Below are positions 55,731 to 64,000 of a DNA stretch of 64,000 nucleotides, in pieces. A model generated the notes under the pieces. The model was not told the DNA's origin. It made no database searches and saw only the letters and a program-made list of their open reading frames with translations. Position numbers and translations under genes: made by a program. The stretch lies in the NCBI GenBank assembly GCA_027579435.1, contig JANBPK010000937.1, forward strand, positions 31,512 through 95,511, written 5' to 3'. Positions within the stretch are counted from its first letter, which is position 1. The number at the start of each line of letters is the position of its first letter. Origin of the DNA: Candolleomyces eurysporus (Eukaryota > Basidiomycota > Agaricomycetes > Agaricales > Psathyrellaceae).

Positions 55731-57219
55731 GTGCGATCGTGGACCGCTGTGACCAGCGGTGCGGACTCGTCGAGTCATTGGCCGCTAGCCTTATGGAGGC
55801 GTGGTATAATTACTTACCGTGTATGTTTTATGTAAATAGGAAAGGTCGATAGCCACTCTTCGGACGGATGCATGTTCCTCTCCCTCGTTGGAAACCCTGA
55901 CAAGAACGAGGGTCGCCACTGCGTGCAATTGAGTTCATGGCCGTACGTACTAGTCTAATCAGGGACGAGGAAGAGGCTATCGCGTGGGCACCCTCGAGGC
56001 CTGTCTCATTCGTTGGTTGAGCGTTTAAAATGAGGACACCAGGAGGACCAAGTTCTTCGGCCCCCAGTTTCGTCTCTTATCGTCTCGTTCAACTGCGGTG
56101 CGACCAACAGACCTACGTCCTCCTGCCAGATAAGAATATCCATCTACCCTTCGCATGGACTCATACACCTCTCCCTCGTTGGTGACCCTGACAAGAACAA
56201 CAGACGCCGCCACTGCATGCAATTGAGCTCATGGCCGTGCATACTAGTCTAATCAAAGCTAGAAAGGGCCTGTTTCGTGGGGTCCCTCGAGCCCTGTCTC
56301 GTTCGTTCGTTGAGCGTTTTCAATGAGGATACCAGGAGGACTATATATCTTCCTCGGCCCCTCCATCCCCGTGTCTTTTTTGTCTGACTGCGGCGCCACC
56401 GACCGACCGACCTACCTCCGCGTACTCGTACATAGCACACCATGAGTTGACTCAGCTTTTGTATATAGCTGTAGAGAAGTTGGATTAGAAGAAATTGGAT
56501 TCGGAGAATTGGAGTTGGTTTCGAGTCACGTCGCAGCACTCGGTCCGAGACGCCTGAGACCAGACATCGCGAATGAATCGTACCTGTGGGAAGTGACCGC
56601 TGCTTTGCACGGCAGTTGTCTGGGGCATTTTGCCTCCCCACTCATTGTGTGCTCAGACCGGGAAGCAAGAGGAGACATGCTAAAGGTGAACCCAAGAAAG
56701 GAAAGTGGGAAATGCCAACGGAAAACAGCGGTGCCGATGTTGGTTCCTGCACATGCCGCGCGTCCATCTTGGCGCCTGGAAACTGCGTGTAGTATGAACC
56801 GAGTCAAAATGCCTCGAAACTTTGCAAAAATGGACTTGGAGCGCATTTCACAGGAATTAGCGGGGAGGAGGGGGTATAGGGCGGCGTCAACGTCGACGTG
56901 TGTAGTGAGCGAGCTATGAAACGGATGCCGAGCGAAATGAATGAAATCAAACGGAATGGAGGGGAGTCAGAGTCCTGAAACTGGTGCTATGCTATGTGTG
57001 ATGGGATACTAGTCTCACACCCGAGGCAGGACGACAAATCGAGTGACTCGGAGTACTTAACGTCATTTAGGTACGCGGAGGGGTACTTAAGGGCGGGGAG
57101 AGTATGGGGTGCGGACGTTACTGGGACATTTAATCCGCCTTTCCCTTACTTCATTCACAGATACATATTCTGTGAACCCGAACAACCCTACAACTCTCGC
57201 AGCGCCAAGCTCAGCTACG
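55731..57219. other. Spacer, duplicated at 60.56-61.78 kb
   Basis: No supported gene. About 250 bp (56.57-56.83 kb) are present here but absent from the later copy, an insertion or deletion between blocks. A 136-codon ORF (56509-56919) spans this difference and is not conserved, so I do not call it. Confidence 0.45.
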
Positions 57220-57492
57220 ATGAACTTGAAACTCTCTTTGCCGCTGTCGGCGGTGTTCGTCATCGCCATCTCTACCCTTGCTGCTGTCTCCAATGCAGCG
57301 ACGATTCCACCCCCCGACCTCCTCCCGAAAGAGGTTGTAGACGGGACACCCGGTGTTACCCCATCGAAAGGTGAATAATAATATTCAGCTCTTCATCACA
57401 TCACCCGTTAACCTCTTGACGAAGGCCAGAAAGTCGGTCCACCGACAATCAATGCGGCGCTAATTTGGACGAGGGAGGACGATTGGGTGTGA
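57220..57492 (+). CDS. Secreted peptide precursor, acidic type (unit 13)
   Basis: Exons 57220-57370 and 57434-57492 (GTGAAT donor, AGAAAG acceptor, phase 1); 69 aa. The signal peptide is MNLKLSLPLSAVFVIAISTL; the linker LLPKEVVDGTPGVTPSKG follows. Exon 2 encodes VGPPTINAALIWTREDDWV. An in-frame upstream ATG (57109) exists, but the conserved start in all acidic-type units is M-N/H/D-L-K. The duplicate at 61.8 kb differs at only a few mature residues. Confidence 0.75.
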
Positions 57493-58862
57493 TTGCCATT
57501 TGCGGAAGATTCTGGGCCGTCGAGTCGCCGAGAGAAAGAGGTCGCAGTGTGGGGTGGCTTAGTGGTTGGTGAGAAGAAGCTTCAGTTATTTAACCTCCAA
57601 GGAAATGTGGACTTTTGGACTCCCGGACTCTCGATCTTCACTGTAGCATATAAATTGTCTTTTGTATGTAGCATAGTATTTGTAGTTTATTATCTCGATA
57701 GGATAACCGCTCGTCGGATGGACGCGCTTCTCTGTAGAATTTGGACCCTGGTTAGCACCGCATGCAATTTTAGTCCAGGGGCAAGGAAGGAGGGGTTTAT
57801 CGCGTGGGCACCCTCGGGCTTATCTCCCGAGAATTATATCTGGTCAACGGAAAGACGTCAGTTATGGAAGTTTTGCTCCCTCAATTGGCAATGCTCCACT
57901 GTCCTCTGGCATGAAATTTGGAAGAAGGTCCGCACGCCAACATTGCCGTTTGGCTGGTTGGTGTCAATGGCGTGCTCAGAACAATAGTCTAATTGAGACT
58001 CCAGCGGGTCAGCATGGTCGCGATGTGGATTTGACTCCATCAAACAGTAGGAGGCTAGTCTGGCTTAACATTGCCCTTGATAACGTATACCATTCGACGC
58101 AAATTCAAATTAGCTTCTGAACGGTGCCATTTTCATGGCGATATGCGGAGAACTGATGGAATAAACGGCAAAACATNAAAAAGTTTTGCATTACCCTGGG
58201 AGTGATAGTACCCAAGTTCGTTTGTTGATTCGGATTAGGATCCTACGGCCGCCCAACCATCGGCCCTCCACATCCATTTCGTATAACTGCGATACTCAGA
58301 TGCGACTGACCTATCTTCTCCCGTCTGTTAGCATCGATACCAGACCATACACATACCTTATGAAATTGATTTATTGAAGGAGGAAGAGAGGATCTTGAAG
58401 CTCCGAGTCACTCGTCTTACCTGGTCAGAGCTTCCATGATCATCCACTCAGACGTAAAATGGAAGTGCCGCTTGAGAGTAGTACAAAACTCAAAGTACCC
58501 GGGAGTCAGGGAGTCAGAGGGCAGCGTCGTTCGCTGTAAACCGAGCACGTAACGGCGAAACGAACGTGGAATGAGAGAGTCGGTCACGGCCCCGTCAGTA
58601 ATAGTACTGGCAGTATCTATGATATGATGCTGATCTTATGATAATCTCCCGAGATAGCTGAGAGAAGGTTGGCTGGCTCGGAGGAGTGACGTTAGTGATA
58701 TATGGTGCCACTGGTAAGTCCCTTTGAGGTACGAGTATAAGTATAGCTGTTCCCTTGCAGCGGCCAACTAACTGCGAGCAATTGGCAACCATCCTCAGTG
58801 CCTTCAAGTCTAAGCAGCTCTTTCTCTGTGATCTTCTAACCCTCACTGCTAAACAAGCGACA
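57493..58862. other. Spacer and block junction
   Basis: 57.49-58.1 kb is repeated after unit 14 (62.04-62.7 kb). From about 58.2 kb the next duplication block starts, matching 53.4 kb onwards. An N precedes an A-run at 58177. No gene is supported. Confidence 0.45.
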
Positions 58863-59145
58863 ATGAACTTGAAGCCTTTGGCGCTGTCGACGATGATCGT
58901 CGTCGTCATCTCGACTCTAGCTTCCGTTACCGTTGCAACGACGATCCCTACCCCCGCCAACCTCTCGCCGGAATGTAATCCGGACGGTAAGTTCAAGCTT
59001 TGAAGCTGTCTGCTTTTTTGTCATCACGAGTTTCGGCGGAGTCCGAGGTCATATCAAATTTGTTAACGTCCCTTGCACAGGCCTTGGACAAGTAAAGCGA
59101 TGCGCTTCGCTCATCTGGACGACGAGGGAGGATGATCGGGTGTAA
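58863..59145 (+). CDS. Secreted peptide precursor, acidic type (unit 10')
   Basis: Exons 58863-58986 and 59081-59145 (GTAAGT donor, TTGCACAG acceptor, phase 1); 62 aa. The signal peptide is MNLKPLALSTMIVVVISTLA, identical to unit 10 over these 20 residues. Exon 2 encodes GLGQVKRCASLIWTTREDDR plus V: the core gained one Thr and its last Trp is Arg. Cysteines remain one per exon (PECNP and KRCA). A Lys-Arg site precedes the Cys. Confidence 0.65.
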
Positions 59146-60254
59146 TCACCATCATGCGTCGAGCCATCGTAATTCGAAAAATGTGGACTGGAAGTCGAAC
59201 TTGGAAGGTGGCTCGGTGATTGTCGAAAAGAAGAATTTGAATAAGAGGTCTTTACTTAATTCCCCCTCGAAGTCGGACTCGATGTAAACTTTTTGGATCT
59301 CTGGACTATCTGAATTGACTGTATGTATGCACCATGTATGTCAGTGTTGTATTTAAATAGGAAATATCGATATCCACCCTCTGGCCGGACGGACGCAGCT
59401 TCCCACAAAATCTCGTGGGGCATCCTGACAAGAACGGAAGTCAGCACCATGCCCGTACTTGCTAATCTGATCAGGGAAAGGGACATCGCGTGGGTACCCT
59501 CGAGGCCTCTCTTATTTGCTCATTGAGCGTTTTGAATGAGGAGACTACATTTCTCAGCGCTCCATTTCACTTGGATTTGTTAAACCGCGAGGCGGTGCAA
59601 CGGATTCATCTCATCCTTCCAGAGAGGAGGTATCGATGTAGTCTACTGTTCGGACGAACGGACGCACCACTCTGTAAAATCTCGTGGGACACCTCGGGCT
59701 TAACAAGAACGGGATTCCGATGTAAGTACGTACTATATCTTTTTCACACTTGAGCTTATCAAGCTGAGTGCTCCGGATTAGGATCCTACGGCCGTTCAAC
59801 CCTCGACCATCACCCACAATTCGTTTCACTGCGACGCTCGGGTGCGCCCTCCTTCCGTCGATAAGTACCATCAATATCAGACCGTGAACATATCCCATAA
59901 ACTGATTCGTTCGTTGTTGAAGGAAGAAGAGAGGATCTTGGAGCTCCGAGTCTCCATGATCATCCATCCAAGTAGAATGGAAGCGCGCCCTGAGAGTATA
60001 CAAGAGTACTTGGGAGTCATGGAGTTAGTAAAGGGCGGTGTCGGTGGCCGTACACGGAACAGCGCAAGTTACGAAACGAGACTCGGAGGAGTGACGTCAG
60101 TGATATTCGGTGCCTGGGATGAATGAGTGCAAGTCTAAGTGTAAGTATGTGTAAATGCTAACTTGCAGCGGTGGGTGGGAGAAATTGTCAAACATCCTCA
60201 GTGCCCGCTGTTCTTGTCTTATTGCGACCCTCACCGAGGCTTCAACGAGCGACA
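59146..60254. other. Spacer, second copy of 54.3-55.44 kb
   Basis: Non-coding duplicate; no gene seen. Confidence 0.45.
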
Positions 60255-60556
60255 ATGGATTTGAAGCCTTTGGCCAAGTTGTTGACGATGATCATCCTCG
60301 TCATTTCGACTCTGCTGGCTTCCGCTGCCACTGCAGCGACGATTCCTAACCCCGCCGACCCCTCCCGAAGAAGGCTATGGACGGAACTCCAGGTGGTCAA
60401 GCTAAATTCAAAGGTAAGTTTAAGCTTTTAGGCATGTCCGTCTTTTCGAGATCACAGGTTCCGCCGACGTCATTATGTCACTCCTGAACAAACCGGGAAT
60501 TGGGGTGGCGGCCGACAAGTTATACACCGCTCATTTGGATGGGGGACGACGATTGA
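60255..60556 (+). pseudogene. Decayed acidic-type peptide gene (unit 12)
   Basis: A copy of unit 11. Exon 1 begins MDLKPLAKLLTMIILVISTL, then a one-base loss turns the conserved linker (KEVVDGTPG in others) into SRRRLWTELQVVK. The acceptor region reads GAACAAACCGGG with no AG. The core has the same TGG-to-TGA change as unit 11 (WMGDDD then stop), so that change predates the block duplication. Confidence 0.7.
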
Positions 60557-61777
60557 GTGCGATCGTGGACCGCTGTGACCAGCAGTGCGGACTCGTCGAG
60601 TCATTGGCCGCTAGTCTTTATGTAGCCGTGGTATGCCTACCATGTATGTTGTATGTAAATAGGAAAGGTCAATAGCCACTCTTCGGACGGATGCATGTTC
60701 CTCTCCCTCGTTGGGAACCCTGACAAGAATGAGGGTCGCTACTGCGTGCAATTGAGTTCATGGCCGTACGTACTAGTCTAATCAGGGACGAGGAAGGGGC
60801 TATCGCGTGTGCACCCTCGAGGCCTGTCTCGTTCGAAGTTGGTTGAGCGTTTAAAATGAGGACACCAGGAGGACAAGTTCTTCGGCCCCTGATTTCGTCT
60901 CGTTCGACTGCGGTGCGGCCAACAGACCCACCTCCTCCTGCCAGATAAGAATATCGACATCTACCCTTCGGATGGACGCATGCACCCCTCCCTGGTTGGT
61001 GACCCTGACAAAAATAACAGGCGCCGCTGCTGCGTGCAATTGAGCTCATGTCCGTACGTACCAATCTAATCGGGGCTAGAAAGGGCCTGTTGCGTGGAGG
61101 CCCTCGAGGCCTGTCTAGCCCGTTCGTTGAGCGTTTTCAACGAGGATACCAGGAGGACTAGATATCTTCTTCGGNCCCCCCCATCCCCGTGCCTATGATT
61201 TGTCTAACTGCGGCGCCACCGACCGACCGACCTACCTCCGCGTACTCGTACATAGCACACCACGAGTTGACTCAGCTGTCACATATAGCTGTAGAGATGT
61301 TGGATTAGAAGGACTTGGATTCGGAGAATTGGAGTTGGTTCCGAGTCACGCAGCAGCAGCACTTGGTCCGAGAGGCCTAAGACCGCGAATTCGTAATACG
61401 CAGAACGGACTTGAAGCGCATTTCACAGGAATGCGAAGGGCCTCGGGGGTATAAAGCGGTGCCAATGTCGACGTGTATAGTGAGCGAGCTATGAAACGGG
61501 TGCCAAGCGAAATGAATGAAATCAGACGGAATGGAGGAGTCAGTCAAGTGTGTCCTGAAACTGGTGCTATGCTGGGTGTGATGGGATACTAGTTTCACAA
61601 CGGCGGCTTGAGTGACTCGGAGTAACGTCACTGAGGTACGCGGAGGGGTACTTAAGGGTAGGGAGTATGGGGTGCGGACGTTACTGTTACATTTAATCCT
61701 CCCTCACTTCGTTCACAGATACATAGTCTGTGAACCCGAATAACCTACCAATCTTAACAGCGCCAAGCTCAGCTACG
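60557..61777. other. Spacer, second copy of 55.73-57.2 kb
   Basis: Non-coding duplicate lacking about 250 bp of the first copy; an N precedes a C-run at 61175. No gene seen. Confidence 0.45.
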
Positions 61778-62043
61778 ATGCACTTGAAACTCTCTTTGCC
61801 CCTGTCGGCGGTGTTTGTGATCGTCTTCTCAGCTCTCGCTTCCGTTGCCAATGCAGCGACGATCCCATCCCCCGACCTCCTCCCGAAAGAGGTGGTGGAC
61901 GGAACACCCGGTGTTACCTCATCGAAAGGTAAATAGATGTTTAACTCTTCACCACGTCAACCTGCTAATAACCTTTTTGCACAGTCGGTGCACCGACAGT
62001 TAATTCAGCGCTAATTTGGACTCGGGAGGACGATTGGGTGTGA
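61778..62043 (+). CDS. Secreted peptide precursor, acidic type (unit 14)
   Basis: Exons 61778-61928 and 61985-62043 (GTAAAT donor, TTGCACAG acceptor, phase 1); 69 aa. The signal peptide is MHLKLSLPLSAVFVIVFSAL; the linker LLPKEVVDGTPGVTSSKG follows. Exon 2 encodes VGAPTVNSALIWTREDDWV. Compared with unit 13, the second half of the mature peptide is unchanged while other positions vary, which argues for selection on the LIWTREDDWV end. Confidence 0.75.
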
Positions 62044-62956
62044 TCGCCATTTGCGGAGGATTATTGGGCCGTCGAGTTTCCGAAATATAGAAGTCGAAGT
62101 GTGGGGTGGCTTGGTGATTGGTGAGAAGAAGCCCTGGGACGAGAAGCCTTTTATTTAACCTCGAAGGAGATGTGGACATTTTGGATTGCCGGACTATATT
62201 CATTGTAGCATATGTTCTCAATATGTAGCATAGTATGTATATTCAAGTTTAATATGTCAATCAGTAGGATACCCGCGCGCTTCTCTGTAGAATGGACCCT
62301 GGAGCACCGCATGCAATTTTAGTTCAGTGGCTTGGAAAAAGGGGGTCATCGCGTGGGCACCCTCGGGGGTTATCTTCCGAGAGTCAACGAAAACGGGTCA
62401 GTTATAGAAGTTTTGCTCCCTGAATTGGCAACCAGAATGCGAGCTACCGGCAATCTTAGACGACGTTGATTTCGAGATCGAAGGTGACATGGGCGCTAGC
62501 AATATGAAATGGATGGGCGTGAGGAACCTATATAAAGCTGGTTGGGTGTATTTCTGAGCATGTTTTCCTCCACTTCCACTCGTCCGCTGGCATGAAATTT
62601 GGAAGAGGTCCGTGCGCGACTGGCTGTGCTTGGCACAAACAATGGCGTGCTCAGAACAATAGGCGATTGAAACTCCGGCGGGTCGGCATGGGCGCGGCAT
62701 AGACCAAACAGAGGAGACCCTTCTCGTGGGTTGCAACGCGGCAGGCCCAAGGCAAAGAGCTTGCCCATTCTCGACTTGTCATTTTCCGTGGGCGCGCGGA
62801 CCGAACGAAGAAGATTTGCCATCGCAGGCCTGACAGAAGCTCTCAGGGACATTGCACCAACGAGGTTTCCACGAGTCTTGTCGCCGCAGCCGTCGAGCTC
62901 ACACTCCGGTAAGTCTCCTCCGTATACAGCGCTTGTCGTGCTGACCCTTTCCTAGC
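62044..62956. other. End of array and intergenic region
   Basis: 62.04-62.7 kb repeats the flank after unit 13, with about 110 bp extra near 62.43-62.57 kb. After about 62.7 kb the sequence becomes unique and GC-rich. Minus-strand ORFs across 62.4-62.85 kb look like shadows. The 5' flank of the next gene follows. Confidence 0.4.
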
Positions 62957-64000
62957 ATGGCCATCCACTTTTCGCCACCTCCTCCTCCGCCGCCGCCTCC
63001 ATCCGCATCTGACGCTAGTCCTTCCAGGAGACGGAGCGCCCGCCTGTCCGTGCCCAATGCAGAGCCCTCGACCTCGACGTCGTCCGTCGTCTTCCCCCAA
63101 TCCTCCACCTCCGACCCCTCTCCACGCAGCAACCTCCGAAAACGGGCCCGGCCCTCCGACCTGAACGAGTTGGCATCTCCCGTCGTCGTCGCTGTCGCCC
63201 AGAACGCCAATGGACACCAGCAGCGCAGTCCAGAAAAGGCGGCGTCGCCGGAGCAGGAGAGGGTGACGAGAGCCCGCGTAAAGGGCAAGGAGAAAGAGGT
63301 CGAGCCTGAGACGTTGGGGATGGAGAAGAAGAGGCGCAGGTTATCGATTTCCGCCGCCCCCACCGAGGAGCAAACTAGAGTGCGGACGAGGTCGACGGCC
63401 ATGGTCGATCCATCGTCGTCTTTACTGGCCCCTGCAAGACCCAACCACCGCAAACGCAAGTCGCTCAGTGCCTTGGACGACATCAAGCGAGAGCAGCTTC
63501 AGCAGCTGGCCGCTGCTGCCTCATCCAATCAGGAGGAAGAGCAAGAGTCTCCTGCACCGAAGAAGGCGAGGAAGAAGGCGAGGAAGAGCTTGGATGCTGA
63601 CATTGCGGTCACCTTCCTGTTAGACGATGTTCCCTTGGGTAATGGAAAAGGCAAGGAGAAGGAGACGAGTCCTCGTCGGACTTTGGTGCGTCCAATCCAG
63701 CATTTGGGTCGTGCATCCGTTAATCCATCCGTTTTAGCGATCTACCTCTACGAAAAACTCGGATGAAGACGTTCAAATGCAAGTACCACCCCTGCCTGTA
63801 GAATCTTCTCCCAAGTTGCGAACCCGGAGGAGTACACGGAAATTGAATGCCGCATCCACAGAACCACCATCTTCGATTGCTCCTCCGACCTCACCCCCTT
63901 CGTCACCGACAACTCTGCGACGAGCGTCTACCCCGCTTGGAGCTGCCGCTGCCATCTTGGCGTCGACCGTCCATTCACCTACCCTACCCCCAAGTGCACT
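62957..64000 (+). CDS. Basic low-complexity protein, 5' part, runs off the window
   Basis: Exon 1 (62957-63685) starts MAIHF then a Pro run; its GTGCGT donor and the TTTTAG acceptor before 63738 give a 52-bp phase-0 intron, and the downstream frame (RSTSTKNSDEDVQMQVPPL) stays open to the window edge. More than 330 residues are Ser/Pro/Lys/Arg-rich with motifs typical of nuclear localisation (RRRSARL, KKRRR, KKARKKARK). No catalytic domain is reached, so function cannot be assigned. Without splicing the frame would end at 63766. Some large Agaricomycete E3 ligases begin this way, but that is only a guess. Confidence 0.6.

Noticed and set aside
56509..56919. 136-codon plus-strand ORF
   Set aside because: It spans a segment of about 250 bp that is absent from the duplicate block at 61.3 kb, and no residues look constrained.
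41858..62043. Mating pheromone precursors (CaaX type)
   Set aside because: The peptides carry hydrophobic signal peptides and end in CC, CSC, CGCH or DDWV, never C-a-a-X, and no pheromone receptor (seven-helix) gene is visible nearby.
41858..62043. MSDIN/amatoxin-type, hydrophobin or Kex2-repeat RiPP precursors
   Set aside because: There is no MSDIN leader, no eight-cysteine pattern, and no internal repeats separated by dibasic sites; only isolated KR sites occur in units 4 and 10'.
62398..62852. Minus-strand ORFs of 112-118 codons
   Set aside because: They overlap repeat flanks shared with 57.9 kb, where the frame is only partly kept; treated as chance ORFs.
1..64000. CRISPR arrays, bacterial operons or ribosome binding sites
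   Set aside because: Short introns with GT..AG ends and an intron-containing nuclear tRNA show eukaryotic DNA; no regular direct-repeat/spacer array was seen.

Overview
The window looks like a basidiomycete (Agaricomycete-type) fungal genome. Genes are split by many short introns of about 40-100 bp with GT..AG ends, a nuclear-type tRNA carries a 15-nt intron after the anticodon, and the dominant gene family is an Agaricomycete-type expansion of AIG1-like P-loop GTPases. The sequence contains 12 single N bases next to, or within two bases of, homopolymers. In three genes deleting the N reopens the reading frame, so these Ns look like consensus artefacts. I cannot name the species.

Layout. 1-5.05 kb is transposon debris: a frameshifted ORF, two copies of a 187-bp repeat, a zone rich in AAGTTA/TAACTT words, and a possible LINE endonuclease fragment. 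5.1-39.2 kb is a cluster of sixteen related GTPase loci, nearly all on the minus strand; about twelve look intact and four are broken. In fourteen of them the Walker A/G1 motif is encoded by its own 34-nt microexon in fixed phase, joined to a downstream exon that normally begins F-I-N-N. Three members (17.9-19.7, 23.7-25.2 and 27.0-28.9 kb) carry long Ser/Pro/Thr-rich N-terminal extensions ending in a short beta-prone segment. An F-box/LRR-like gene (31.5-33.3 kb) interrupts the cluster. A cloverleaf-folding inverted repeat and a tRNA-Asn(GTT) lie at its right edge.

41.8-62.1 kb is a second, unrelated cluster and the most novel part of the window. It is a tandem array of tiny secreted-peptide genes (about 62-71 aa). 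Each has an exon-1 signal peptide, one phase-1 intron, and a short second exon (about 17-36 aa) that ends in a conserved W-T/S core. Two subfamilies share this architecture: a cysteine type (FWTCC, FWTCSC, FWTCGCH, MWSCNCTE) and an acidic type (LIWTREDDWV). I count about twelve candidate genes and five decayed copies, one of them interrupted by a MITE-like insertion. The array grew by at least two multi-kilobase tandem duplications. A conserved 3' motif follows the cysteine-type units.

In both clusters several decayed copies differ from intact paralogues by changes that look like C-to-T or G-to-A transitions making stops or destroying splice sites. This could be RIP-like mutation of repeats or ordinary deamination. 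The right end (62.96 kb to the edge) is the start of a gene for a basic, low-complexity, probably nuclear protein that runs off the window.
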